Shown here one piece after another: positions 1 to 10,953 of a DNA stretch of 64,000 bases. Below the pieces are notes generated by a model. That model worked only from the letters and a program-made list of their open reading frames with translations, was not told where the DNA came from and made no database searches. Position 1 is the stretch's first letter. Each line of letters begins with the position of its first letter. Source of the DNA: Rotaria socialis (Eukaryota; Rotifera; Eurotatoria; Philodinida; Philodinidae); the NCBI GenBank assembly GCA_905331475.1, contig CAJNYU010003091.1, forward strand, positions 1-64,000, given 5' to 3'. A program made the position numbers and the translations under genes.

Positions 1-47
1 TCCGAGACAAAACAGCCGTTAGTAACTTGTCCACGGTTATTCTATGG

Positions 48-121
48 ATGATGGCGCCGAGGTTTGAACACACTATCTTGTAGATATGTGCCGAACATCT
101 TAACCATTCAGCCATAGCGGC
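48..121 (-). pseudogene. tRNA-like relic with pol III box-like motifs
   Basis: Read on the minus strand from 121, the sequence starts GCCGCTATGGCTGAATGG, with an A-box-like TGGCTGAATGG. About 35 bases further comes a B-box-like GTGTTCAAACCTC. The T stem and the acceptor stem do not pair, so this is not a functional tRNA. A decayed Ser/Leu-type tRNA or the head of a tRNA-derived SINE is the best guess. A GAT trinucleotide run follows at about 124-138. Confidence 0.3.
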
Positions 122-1213
122 TTGATGATGATGATGATTAGATTAATCAAGCTTTTCTACTAGCGATGCTTGATTGACATTACGATGAGAAGATATTGAA
201 AAATTAATACACGTGATATTATTTTTAATTAGGACATATTTAGGCAGTTTTTAGTAATTGCGCTCTTTTTTTGGTTTATCATATTTGGAAGATAATTGTG
301 CATCAACATTTGCGATTATTGATATAGTTTAAAATATTTTCCTTTGTATTTCTACTTTCTTTTATTTGTTTAGGATATATGAAATGTATTAAAGATGAAA
401 TTTTCCGATCGAAATGGTTAGGAGCTAACTCAACGAACGAATATCATCAAAGCGATGATGCAACAAAAAGGCATTATCTAATTGATATATTTCATTCAAT
501 TCTTCAATATTTTCGTTTCTTTTCACTTCATTCCTGCGGTTTATGTGATCTAAGTAAATAATGATCTTCATTTCTTTTTGGTGAATTCAATCTGCTCGTT
601 CACTTGGTGTCCATATCATCCCCCTTATATTATACACAATTAGTCATGCGTCTGGCCTTACGTCTGCTTATTTACTCATTAACTCTCGTTTCAGATTGTG
701 TCTCGATTTTCGTGCTGATCTTCGACTGGTCTTTTCTCATCTGAACATGTCAAATGACAACATTTCAAATATTACCGACATGCAATTGTAAGTCTGACAT
801 TACGGAAAATATTTCTGGTACATTTTATATATGCTTCTGCTTATCTTTCTCGTTTTTTTTCCAGACAAAATAGAGTATGCATTCATTTTCTAAGTCATTC
901 AGCTCGTGTTCACTAAATTCGAAAACTCACTCTGTTAAAAAAAATGTGCATGCACTTGCGAAATATTTTTCTCTCGTGACTTTCGCGGGTATTGAACCAG
1001 TGTTTTCTTTCCATTCGCCCCTCAGATCGAGTGCACTTTGAACAATGTTCGTCCGTAGAGATGTTTTTGTCTTGTTTTTCTCTCTCTATTCCGCCTATTT
1101 GACCATTGAGCATAGAAAGAAATGGATTGGATGACCGAGGAGAATAAACACATATAAAAGATTGAGAATGTGTGTCTATTTATACATTTATTACATTGTT
1201 ATTTCGAGAAAAA

Positions 1214-1637
1214 ATGGCTATTGACTCGGTAAGCTATAGATTCACAATAGGTCTCGCTTTCGATTGTCTAACGCACACTTTCATTTCGATAAGGAAATTA
1301 TTGCATGATTGATTAAATGTTATTCACTATCTCGTTTGCATATTGCATGTGTTGTACTTTGAGATACTCATCTATTTATTATTTAGATTACTAGTTATGA
1401 AGCACAAATAGATCGTCTGAATCAATCAATTCAAGGTCGTGAACAACTTTTCGATGAAAATCGATTAAATGATCAACAAATAAAGGAGCTGGTGGATGAT
1501 GTTGGTCAACGGTGGCTCATTAATAAAATTTTACAGCAGCTTCGACAAGGTGAGTGACTTTACTGAATTATAACACGGTCACAATGTGTTCATCTTTACA
1601 TTTAGAACAAGTACAACGTCATCAAGCTGCTCAATAA
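1214..1637 (+). CDS. Small predicted coiled-coil protein, three exons
   Basis: Exons 1214-1228, 1387-1549 and 1606-1637 join in frame to give a 69-residue protein. Both introns have good borders (gtaagc...tttag and gtgagt...tttag). The product starts MAIDS, is very polar, and is rich in Gln, Glu, Asp, Leu and Ile in heptad-like spacing (for example QIDRLNQSIQGREQLF), so it should be one helical or coiled-coil rod. It has no Cys, signal peptide or membrane segment. I do not recognise the family; a small subunit of a coiled-coil complex is possible but unproven. Support is the joint open frame and the splice sites. The second intron is only 56 bp, like those of the safe genes in this window. 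Confidence 0.5.
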
Positions 1638-3601
1638 TCATGAACTTTCATCTGCATCATCGTCAGATTTAATTGTAAGTAAAGATTTATTCGTTGAAAA
1701 AAAATATACCATCCTTTTCTTTGTTATTTTAGGTACGCGCAATAGCTCTCTATTTTTTTTCTTCTCATCCAACTATCATCTGTTCTGCACAATCCACGTG
1801 TTTGTTTTTTTATTTCGTTATATTCATGAGCAAATCAATGTTATTGACTGGTTCTTTTTTTTGTCTTGTTGATGGTACTGATAGTATTTGATTTTTTATT
1901 ATCTTGCCTGCTCAATTCAGTTGTAAGGTTTTCTATAACTGGCAAAGATTCATGAGCAAACAATTGTTATTCTCTGTTTATTTTTGTTGTCCTATTGATT
2001 GTGGTGATGGTATTGATTGTTAACTCTCTTTTGTCAGGCACAATGCAATCGGTTACTAACCTTTTATTAGTAACGTACGTTTGTTTGTAATGACTGTTGA
2101 GATTGTTTTTTTTTCATAGAAAATCTTTCAACTTGTTTTCTGATTCGTTTATCTATGTTTTGTTTTCACTATATGTCAGTTAGGTTTTTTCATAACATTG
2201 AGAGCACATGATCCTATTTGTTTTTTCTTTGCGCTACATATGGACCTCGTACACTTTTTTTGGCGATGAAGGATTAGAATAAAAAAAAGATGTTTTATGA
2301 CAAAATGAAACAAAAGGATAAGACTGATGTTAATAATATGAATTTTCATAGGAAATTGTACAAGTATTATCTGATTAGATCTCTTTGTTTTGATAGAATT
2401 GATTATTTTAGATTAAGAATTGATCCATTAAAATTTGAGTCCTGATATTCACTAACTGAACTATAACTATAGCTTCAAGATGCTTTTTTAAATATGTACT
2501 TAAAGTGAAATATGATTAACAAAGATTCATTTCTTTATAAAGATGCCTCAGATCTTGTGAGATTGTTAAGCTTTGTCTGATTTGAGTATGTGAATAGCGA
2601 AAAAGATCAATCCACACGAAAAAAAGGCAAGTCTCAGTACTTACTTATGTATTGTTCTAGGATAGAGATTTAATAGTTTTATATTAACTAACTGAGTTCG
2701 TATCAATCATTCAGTTTCTGATGATTTGCCTACGCTTGGATTGCTCCTCAACTGTTTGATCAGTTTCTACGAATCATTGAAATTTTAAGCTGTCATTGAT
2801 CTATGCAAAGATATTATGCTTTCAAATATTTTTATTTTAAACTAGAAGATTTCAATTAGATTGTTTCCAAAACGAAAATCAAGTAAAAAATCAGCTGATT
2901 AAGTGATCGCATATGGCATCTGCTAATTCTAAATCTTAGGCTTATGTCGAGAAAACAAAGATAAATTTAAATCAGCTTTTGCCATTGAAGAAAACTGTTT
3001 GCTGGTAATTATTCTGCCTCACACTTTTGTAGTCTTGAAACGCATTTTAGATATGCACTCGTTATTTCTCGCGATCTTAACAAACTTTTCAAATTTGAGA
3101 TGATGTTCAGATGCTGAATACGAGTAGCGATCTTAAATCGTGACTCATGAATCGAGAAGAAAAGAAAATTACACTAGAGAAAAACAATAAATTGACTGTT
3201 ACTTTAATTACGCCATTCTCAAGAGGTATCTATCAAGAAGGTGAAATTCAACGTTATCATCAAAGATTACTCCACTGATTAACAATGGTGTCATAGAACA
3301 TACATTAAACTTTTGATAATATGTCGGGTAAGCGTTTTAGTTTAATGATTATCCTTTTTCTATTCAAATAAAAAGTCTATTCAATTTGTGTACATCATTT
3401 TTTGATGAAAAGGTTCTATAAAAACATTGCCTAATCTCTAAAATCACAAGAATATATTTTTTGAATGATTGTTAATAATAACTTGTATACATCTTGGGTA
3501 AAATAAATATAGCAAAAAAAAACCTAATTTCCAATAAACAAAGGGTAGTTTTCTTCTTTGATTGTAGAACAAACAAATATGTATCGAAAGAAAAGAACTA
3601 C
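1638..3601. other. Non-coding AT-rich stretch with an imperfect direct repeat
   Basis: I see no convincing exon. Two segments of about 65 bp beginning with CATGAGCAAA (about 1824-1885 and 1950-2015) are imperfect direct repeats, both rich in TTG and GATGGT words. T-rich tracts are common. Confidence 0.4.
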
Positions 3602-4696
3602 CAGAGCTCCGCGGGATGCGGGGCTATCCCGCCAAATCCCATCCCGCGGCGGGACCAGGCGGGACGGGACAAGAAGTAGCGAAAATCGCGGGACGGGACG
3701 GGACTGAAATCCTGGCTGTCAGCGGGACGGGACAAATCAATTTACTAAAACGTCCCGCGAAGTTTTAATCATGTATCGTTATCACCCATTGTTCTGCTAT
3801 TATTCTAACTTTAGTTAACTTCAGCTCCTATTCTTAATATTCTAAAATTTCTCTTATTTAATTTATCTATTTATCGATAATATATAGCGACTTTATCGAG
3901 GCACGTCCATGATTCTAATTAGTCCATCGAGTTCTTTCTCGATTGGTGCATTAACTTTAATTCGTCTTTGAAGAGTGCGTTAATCTGAATTAACTTTTCA
4001 ACCAACCACGTGTCTTAATTCAGTATAAGTTTTCTATTCTAGTGTAGACAAGGCCAATTTCAGATGATTTTTTTATTTTTTTGGTTGTACATTTCAATTC
4101 TCGTTTGATTAATATCATATTAATTAACTTTTTATTTTCACAAATACGCAATAAAATCATCTAATGTCTTCTCCTGAAATTGTATCACCAGTTCGTACAA
4201 CTCGTGATTTCAATTTATCTCTGCTCAATTCATCGATCTTTTCTCCTGATGATTCTAATAAACTCACATGCTCTCAAATTCAGTTGATGCTCGAAACGAA
4301 ATCTAGTCAATATACTATTATAGATAATACAGGCAAGCATACATCTAACGGCTGGAGTTTTTTTTGGTTTCCCCACCATCATTAATCATAATGGTGTTAT
4401 ACTTTTTCTCGGATGAGTTACTCAACGAGAGTGTAGCTCTTGTTGAATTTTTCTTTTTTTTTGTCAAATTATTGTGATGTAGATGTAATATTTAAAAAGA
4501 TCGATAGTAAAATAAATTATTCACATGAAAAACATATAAACTAGCTGCACTTCTCCAACTGTACATCGAGGAAAAAAACTTACATACACACGGCAGAACG
4601 GGACGGGACCGGACGGGACGGGATCGGACAGTGTAGAAAAAACGAAACGGGACGGGGCGGGACGGGACAACTTTTTGGTTGTCCCGCGGACCTCTA
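3602..4696. mobile_element. Non-autonomous hAT-like element with iterated GGGAC ends
   Basis: The left end reads CAGAGCTCCGCGGGA and the right end, on the other strand, TAGAGGTCCGCGGGA. The 5'-CAGAG-type terminal inverted repeat is typical of hAT transposons. Inside both ends the motif GGGACGGGAC is repeated many times in opposite orientation (about 3640-3735 and 4593-4690), forming GC-rich islands in AT-rich DNA. The interior holds one ORF remnant at 4164-4385. I could not find an 8-bp target duplication (flanks agaactac and ctccaaat do not match), so the exact borders are uncertain and the copy is probably old. Confidence 0.6.
4164..4385 (+). pseudogene. ORF remnant inside the GGGAC element, possibly a transposase N-terminus
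   Basis: A 73-codon ORF begins MSSPEIVSP and ends in a His run before a stop. It is Ser/Thr-rich, and near its end the motif SNGWSFFWF resembles the start of a BED zinc finger, which many hAT transposases carry at the N-terminus. No Cys/His zinc ligands follow because the frame closes. The position inside the element suggests it is what remains of the parent transposase, or a captured exon. The similarity is weak. Confidence 0.3.
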
Positions 4697-5203
4697 CTCC
4701 AAATTATCTTCCTACCAATTGTATAGAGATAGTCTGTCATTCTATTTTTGTCTTAAGAAATTTAGATGATTCACACTATTCCAGTTAGTGAAATGATCAT
4801 TTCTAATGAAACAAATAATAATAATATAGTATGCAGGCGTTAAAGAATAAAATACACTATGTTTCGATGTTGAGTTTTTTATAGTTCTATTAACTAACTA
4901 TAACGGTAGGAGTCGAATATATTTCAAATAAGATCGTTAGATTTCTTTCTCATCCCATTTTATTTTGAGCGAGAATGGAATATTGTACGAGACCAACTGA
5001 TTTGTTCTAATCTATAATACGTAAAATGACAACTCTCGTTACCCTATCGATGGCAAATGTTTTTGTAAAAGTATGAAAAGTTTTTTTCTTTCCAAAAATG
5101 ATAATGCTTGTTGGATTATATAAATAGAGAGCACCGTCGAGGAATATTACAAAAAGAACCAGGGCTTTTTTTCAATCTCCGGTGGAATGATTTTTCTTTT
5201 CAG

Positions 5204-5977
5204 GGTGACAAAGGATATTGCTATATTGCTTATGAATATATGACGAACCCGCAACTTTGCCATGATTTACATTGCATCAGATTAGTTGAAGACACGCAGG
5301 ATCGGCGAAGAACTACAAATATTGTGAATCCATATGATTGGAATGTTGATAAAAATAAGAAATATTATATACCATCGGACTATACTTTTCCTGATTTCGA
5401 TTTCACATTCTTTTGGAAAGTAAATGATTATTTTAATTATTTTAAAAACATATCGACTGATGGGGAAATGGTTCCTTTTATATGGGCACAGTCGAACGTT
5501 GATTCTGATAAGCATCGTAGTCATAAGAGAGAAACCACAAGGGATGAAGAACGAGCAGTATTTGTACTTTGGATTGATAAAAAAAGCACTGAGAACACTC
5601 ACGTAATGGAAAAATTTACAAGTGGTACAAACATTACAGTCGATTTTAGAGAAACTTATTCAAGCGCAGAAGCACATCTCTCGAAAATCAAGGACAGGAT
5701 ACAATCATCATCGAATTTTCTAATAATTTGCCGTGGTTTCTATAAATATGAGAACAAAAATCCATTAAATTTATTACGGTTTTTGAACGATAATGGGTTA
5801 GATTATGTTCCTGTTATTGTATTTACTCAAGATAAAGATGGTTTACTGCACCATTTTAAAAGCCAGGCCTCATCAATCGGCGTACGAGATTGGGAGCATC
5901 GTTTATTTATTACAAGTAGTTCAGAGGAATTGATCACAAAAATCAAGGAAAAAATACATCATAAACATGGCCGCTAA
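5204..5977 (+). CDS. Unassigned alpha/beta-domain protein, 5' end unresolved
   Basis: An open frame runs to a stop at 5975-5977. A strong acceptor (tttttcttttcag) ends at 5203 and opens the frame in phase 0, so I take 5204 as the start of a last exon; the upstream exon was not found. The first in-frame ATG is at 5240, which would give 245 residues. The C-terminal half has the rhythm of a Rossmann-like receiver or TIR fold: strand AVFVLWID, an acidic/helical linker, SSNFLIICRG, then YVPVIVFTQDKDG and a final LFITSSSEELITKI. The first half carries aromatic motifs (NPYDWNVDKNKKYYIP). It stands alone, with no obvious partner gene. Fold and function are my inference. Confidence 0.5.
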   Translation, partial: GDKGYCYIAYEYMTNPQLCHDLHCIRLVEDTQDRRRTTNIVNPYDWNVDKNKKYYIPSDYTFPDFDFTFFWKVNDYFNYFKNISTDGEMVPFIWAQSNVDSDKHRSHKRETTRDEERAVFVLWIDKKSTENTHVMEKFTSGTNITVDFRETYSSAEAHLSKIKDRIQSSSNFLIICRGFYKYENKNPLNLLRFLNDNGLDYVPVIVFTQDKDGLLHHFKSQASSIGVRDWEHRLFITSSSEELITKIKEKIHHKHGR

Positions 5978-7353
5978 AATCAATGACAAAGAAAGTGTCC
6001 TATTAATGACTATGACAAAATAAGAACGCTATTGAAAACCAATTTTTACTTATACCCGTAGTTAGCATGCTAACAATCTTTTTTTCTGTGATTGTAGTCC
6101 AAAATAAATTAGCAAAAAACATACGAGACATCAAGCTACAACTAGACTAGTCTTTATAATTTAATTTGCAGAATGAAACTCGTTTAGAGTTCTTCGCAGC
6201 TAGTATAGAACTCGAGAAAATTGAGAAATTGATATTAAACAAAGCTTCATTATGACAACTTCTTTTTTTAGAGAGTAAACCACTATGAGTTCATACAGAG
6301 TTTTGTGGTTAATGATGGATAATTTGCTTACATAAGTGTAAATAATGGATAGGTAATTGTTGTTTTTTCCTTGCCTAATAAAGTGAACAATTTCAAGATC
6401 TTTGACATCCCTCTTCTTTTACTATCAATCAAAAATCGTTTTCATCAATGATTCTGTCGTAGAGCGTAATATACCCATTAACTGTATGAAACTATCTGGC
6501 GTCACTTAATTGTTGTGTATCGACTTTTACGTAGTGTAAACATAAAAACGAATGAATTGAATTCATGAAGAATGAGTAGAAACTCTATACAATGGATGGT
6601 TTTCGTATATTCTATTGTCAATAAGAATGCTGGTGCATATATGGGGTGAGAAAACTGCGTATCTTTCTCTAGGCGTCATGTGGTTTTTATTTGAGAGACA
6701 TAAAAATACGTTTCTCCTATTAAGTCAGATAGAATAACAATTAAATCGATTATATTTATCTACCATGTTATATGATAGTATATTCTCATTTCTCGGCCAT
6801 CTTCCCAACCAGCCCCTAAATAAAGGTTACTCCACTGAAACTTTAATTTCATGATTAATTTCGACTATTCTACTCTAACACCGATGATAAATGTTTATGA
6901 TCATGATTTTTCTTCTTTTTTAAAAAACTTCTATAAATGATCTACGTATTTTTTTTCTTCTCTAGTCAGTATCATGATTTTTCTACTATTATTTGAAATG
7001 TCAAGCACCTAAGATAGAAAAATAAATGATCTGGTACGTCTTTTAATCTGAGGATTTGTTTAAAGAGTGACTTTTTTTAAACTTGACTTTAAGAGTGCGT
7101 AGTTTCGTCTAAATTACCTACTTTTTCACTTGATAAAGCTCTCCTTCACTAACCGCTGCTGAGTTTAATATGATTTCAAATAGGTACTTGACTGTTTTAC
7201 AGTGTTTCCTGGAAATATTTTCATAGATAAAATTCTCTTTTACACTATCTACCGTAGAATAGCAAGAACTACGAAAACATTGAAGTGTAACATATACTTT
7301 TTCTTTAGGACTGATTCGATAAAACTTATATATTTATTTTTAAAGAACGAGAA
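5978..7353. other. Intergenic, no gene seen
   Basis: AT-rich, with no exon I can support on either strand. It separates the unassigned ORF from the VWA7-like gene and probably includes that gene's promoter. TATA-like words are frequent because of the base composition, so none is called. Confidence 0.4.
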
Positions 7354-9603
7354 ATGAAACCAAGCCATGCACACATGTTCATTGCCATTATTGGCATCAA
7401 TATGCTATTCGGCACCGTGACGTGTTTCAAAGCTGGCACAAGTTCGTTTGGTCAGCCTACATCACTCGACGTATGTGAATCAAATCATTATTTGATTACC
7501 ACATGTGCTCTCTACCGGCTGGCAATCACGTATTTACAAGATGTTTATGATCACGATCATCTTGGGGCAGATTTTCAAGCTATTAATGGTACCTGCCAAG
7601 ACGTTCATATGATTATCACAACGGAATTAGCAAAGTTCAACATTAGTTCAACGTTCTTTCGTCTAGCTCGTGAAGAAATCACCTTGGCCAACATCATGAC
7701 CGACTTAATTTATGATCCCGCTTCATACACTCATTTTGACAATGAAGAATTTGAAAACGGCTCAAAATTCATCATGATGCAACTACGAGCAGCACAATCA
7801 AGTTTGGCACGCCGTGAATGGCAATACGCACGTATGGCAATCGGATTCATGTTGCATTCTATGCAAGACTTTTACAGTCATTCTAATTGGATTGAATTAG
7901 GCATGCGTGAACCTAATCGAGACTTAGCCATGGGTCGCCGTCTCGGTTCTATTGCGGACAAAGATACAAGGACTTGCAAAAGCTGTAACGGTTCGGATGA
8001 AGACTGTATTCGAGATAATTTGATTGTTGATCAATACCTGACAACTGGCTATTATCCCTACACACACCCGATACAAAAACCTCCTCGTAAATGTAATCAT
8101 GGATATATATGCACATCTTCTGGTGAAAGAAGTGAAGGCTGCGAAGGTATTAGTAAGGACAGTGTGCATTCTCCACATGGACATTTGCATTATAAAGCAG
8201 CATCGATTGCATATAGTGCCACTATCAAAATGTTGAACGAACTGAGAGCATCGGCAAACACTTATACCTTCAGTAAATTCCTCGGTCTCACGAGTTCTTT
8301 TAGTCTCGTATTTGTGATCGATGTTAGCAATCGACTACAGCCCTTAGTTGGCATGATACGTACTGTAACCTCTCAACTAGTTAATTCAGTACAAAATCTG
8401 TCTACCAAGCCTAGCAATTACATTCTTGCACCATTCAACGGCTCTCATTGGGGACCTATTCATGTTGTGACAAAAATCAATGAATTTTTCGATTTAATCG
8501 AATCGTTAAATGAAACCAAACTTCAACATTCATCTGAACATTATTACGATGCTTTGAACGGAGCACTTAAAACTTGTGAATCGGAATCAGTGGCGTTCTT
8601 CTTCACGGATGCACCCAGCCATGAACCATGTTCGCAAGGACTTACTAGAGCGTTGGCAAGACTGAAAAATACCAAGATCGATTTATTATTTGTTAATAGT
8701 TCGCAGTCAACCACTGAAACAATCAGCGAACTTAATCATTTTGCTGTGACAACCGGTGGTCATTTCATCAATATAGACATTACACAACCAACAATAAATG
8801 GAAAGTTCATTTATCGTCGTCTTCAGGAAACACTCGGCTATGAATGCATTCTATTTCAATCTATGTCAAATCGTCGCGAAGGAATATTTATAATTGATAC
8901 AACGGCAACATCGTTTCATATCAATGTCGTATCGTTTAGTCCGTCGATTGTGTTACAATTGATAGAGCCGACGGGTTCGATTTTCCGACTTGATCCGTCT
9001 GTGCAAAGTGGCTATCTTCAAATGTTTTCCATTGATGTAACGGCTCAATCGGATGTAGGTGAATGGAAGTACACTTGTAGTAAAGACTGTGCCATCGAAG
9101 TGAATATGAAGAGCAAATTTCGATGTCGAACACAATTATATGCACCATTATCAAATGAACTGGGTGAAGGAACAGTCGTCGCGCCTCCTCTATTCAACCA
9201 AAGTGGAGTAGTTACGATGACAACGTGTGATTACCCGAACGAAGTATCGCGTAATTCGATTCAATTAATCAGCATAACTGGTGAAATTTTGAGTGAATAT
9301 TTGGCGACAGATGGCTTCAGTGAAATGATCCAAATTTCACTACGAAGCTTTCGCATACGTACTTGTCTTGCACGTCACGATGGTACGCTTGCTTACCGAG
9401 ACGAACGCCCACTGATTGAGACCAGTCGAATCATGATGGTAGTCCATAATCAACCGTTGGTTGCTATTAGTGACGAGAATCTCAATGTAACGTATACAAT
9501 TCAAAATGATGCCAACACGTCACTCTACGTGCAATTAGACATTGATGGTTTTTTCGAAAAATTCAAAATGGTACTCCGTAATGTCAAAATCGACGAGAAG
9601 TGA
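7354..9603 (+). CDS. VWA7-like secreted von Willebrand factor A protein, 3' end disrupted
   Basis: A single-exon ORF of 749 residues. Residues 1 to about 25 are a signal peptide (hydrophobic FIAIIGINMLFG). Residues about 40-300 match the N-terminal module of von Willebrand factor A domain-containing protein 7; the signature HSMQDFYSHSNW lies at about 167-178. The VWA domain begins at about 316 (SLVFVIDVSNR). Its MIDAS motif is degenerate: DxSxS reads DVSNR, so metal-dependent ligand binding through it is doubtful. A Cys-containing C-terminal region follows. The frame closes at 9603, but the adjacent frame carries on with family-like sequence, so the gene is frameshifted near 9542-9603. Lack of introns contrasts with the other genes here. 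Role is probably extracellular or at the cell surface. Confidence 0.75.
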   Translation: MKPSHAHMFIAIIGINMLFGTVTCFKAGTSSFGQPTSLDVCESNHYLITTCALYRLAITYLQDVYDHDHLGADFQAINGTCQDVHMIITTELAKFNISSTFFRLAREEITLANIMTDLIYDPASYTHFDNEEFENGSKFIMMQLRAAQSSLARREWQYARMAIGFMLHSMQDFYSHSNWIELGMREPNRDLAMGRRLGSIADKDTRTCKSCNGSDEDCIRDNLIVDQYLTTGYYPYTHPIQKPPRKCNHGYICTSSGERSEGCEGISKDSVHSPHGHLHYKAASIAYSATIKMLNELRASANTYTFSKFLGLTSSFSLVFVIDVSNRLQPLVGMIRTVTSQLVNSVQNLSTKPSNYILAPFNGSHWGPIHVVTKINEFFDLIESLNETKLQHSSEHYYDALNGALKTCESESVAFFFTDAPSHEPCSQGLTRALARLKNTKIDLLFVNSSQSTTETISELNHFAVTTGGHFINIDITQPTINGKFIYRRLQETLGYECILFQSMSNRREGIFIIDTTATSFHINVVSFSPSIVLQLIEPTGSIFRLDPSVQSGYLQMFSIDVTAQSDVGEWKYTCSKDCAIEVNMKSKFRCRTQLYAPLSNELGEGTVVAPPLFNQSGVVTMTTCDYPNEVSRNSIQLISITGEILSEYLATDGFSEMIQISLRSFRIRTCLARHDGTLAYRDERPLIETSRIMMVVHNQPLVAISDENLNVTYTIQNDANTSLYVQLDIDGFFEKFKMVLRNVKIDEK

Positions 9604-9925
9604 TTTCATCATTATTGATACTGGTCAATATCCATTGAAAAACGAAACAGTTCGATTTATTCCATTGATATTCACTCTACAAGCATTCAAAGATAATAAA
9701 AAAACTGCGTCCGACGAAATTATTTTTCGACATGAACAAATTGTTCCATTCTACGTGCAAGATTCAGACATTCATCTTGAAGCTCCAACTCATTTCGTTA
9801 ATACTGCATAACCAATCCTATATGTATCCATTCTTGATATATCTCTATTAATTATCGGTGTTGTTGTCAATCTATTCCTGATAACCCTGATATTTTCTAT
9901 CTCATTTTCAAGCAATTATGTATAA
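9575..9925 (+). pseudogene. Detached C-terminal tail of the VWA7-like gene with a membrane anchor
   Basis: In the frame one base on from the main ORF, coding resumes without a start codon at about 9575 and stops at a TAA at 9809-9811. Reading through that TAA in the same frame gives 37 more codons to a stop at 9923-9925, including a strongly hydrophobic run (SLLIIGVVVNLFLITLIF) that looks like a transmembrane helix. So two lesions, a frameshift and an in-frame stop, separate the ectodomain from what looks like its ancestral anchor. No intron with proper borders repairs the frame. A sequencing error could explain one lesion but hardly both. Confidence 0.55.
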
Positions 9926-10953
9926 CTAAAATAGAATCTTGGATTTTTCCTTTTATGTACTCTATGCTCTTCTCACAGTGAATCATTTACTATTTTTCAA
10001 TGCAGTCACTTCTAACAAAAGAAAAACGTGCTACATCATATAATAAACTGTTGGCATTAAAGCAAGCTGAAAAAATATTGTTGTTGTTGCTTCTACTACA
10101 GATTTTTACTAAAAATATCGTTGCTTGTAAGAGCTAGAGAAAATACTTACCAGCATTCCTTCATTAATTTTTACAAGCACGTGTTTGCATGGCTATTCAA
10201 CACGAAGTCTTTTAGGTTTTTCTTTTTTTTTTTCTTGAATGAATCATACGAATATCTCACGTTTTTCGAAAACAGTATTATGATGGATCAAATCATAGTT
10301 TTGTTGAGAAATATTCATTTTGTGGCACTCACATACGTATATTTTCGAAGAAAAGGGTGTGCAAGTTTAAAAGCGAGATTTTAGCGGCTCCCCCTCCCGA
10401 TTACAGACATTAATAAGTTTAAAATTGTGCTAATTAGGAGCTTCACTAATTAGGCTGCTATTTCTTTCTTTTTTAATTACAGACTACACGAAAAAAGCAA
10501 TACTTGCCCACTACAGACCATAGTAACTAGCTTAGGGTACCATTATAGATCACAGAAACTAGTATTTGGCATTGTGAAATATACGAGCTAACAATTAATA
10601 CTGCATTATTGACATAAGCAAATTGGCAATGACATAATTATAGGTTTTGGAAATCAAGGTAGATTTTTCAGATGAACTATTTTGAATTACTTTAGTAAGC
10701 CTAAGGGATATATCTGAGTTCCACATTTTAGCCCCAAAGGGGCTGCGCTAACAAGCTTTTCATATTATGCTCCGAAATACTATTCCCATTATTATATAAT
10801 CTAAATTTCATCGATTCAATAATGAAGAATGAAAGTGTGAAAAATTTTAAAATAGTTATATGATGTGAATTACCCCTTTCAGTATTCGTGAAAATGAAGT
10901 TTATGAGTCTTACAGGCCGTCGCACACAATAATAAAATAATGTCGATCTGTAT
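9926..10953. other. Intergenic stretch with iterated TACAGAC words
   Basis: No gene. TACAGAC or near variants recur at about 10401, 10478 and 10512, with a weaker match near 10546. They precede a conserved hairpin-like repeat at about 10725-10770. Confidence 0.4.
10725..10770 (-). repeat. Partial copy of the GTTAGCGCA/AAAATGTG repeat family
   Basis: On the minus strand this reads GTTAGCGCAGCCCCTTTGGG followed by GCTAAAATGTGGAACTC. The same core occurs at 24789-24833 and at the edge of the larger copies in a TAF1B intron and a ryanodine-receptor intron. CCCC...GGGG forms a small hairpin. Confidence 0.55.

Noticed and set aside
721-936. Possible two-exon mini-ORF starting MSNDNISNITDMQL
   Set aside because: A gtaagt donor and a tttccag acceptor exist, but the product would be about 30 residues with no support; could be a chance reading.
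3494-3679. ORF of 61 codons entering the GGGAC array
   Set aside because: No real start and ends inside repeat sequence; chance frame.
4492-4740. Minus-strand ORF rich in Arg, Pro, Ser and Val
   Set aside because: It is only the translation of the GGGACGGGAC array (repeating RPVRS units), not a gene.
5282-5602. Minus-strand ORF of 106 codons
   Set aside because: Antisense shadow of the alpha/beta ORF, with no motif or splice support.
7924-8190. Minus-strand ORF of 88 codons
   Set aside because: Antisense shadow of the VWA7-like gene.
9571-9650. An 80-bp GT-AG intron that might repair the VWA7-like frame
   Set aside because: Splicing it gives a stop within six codons, so it does not restore the tail.
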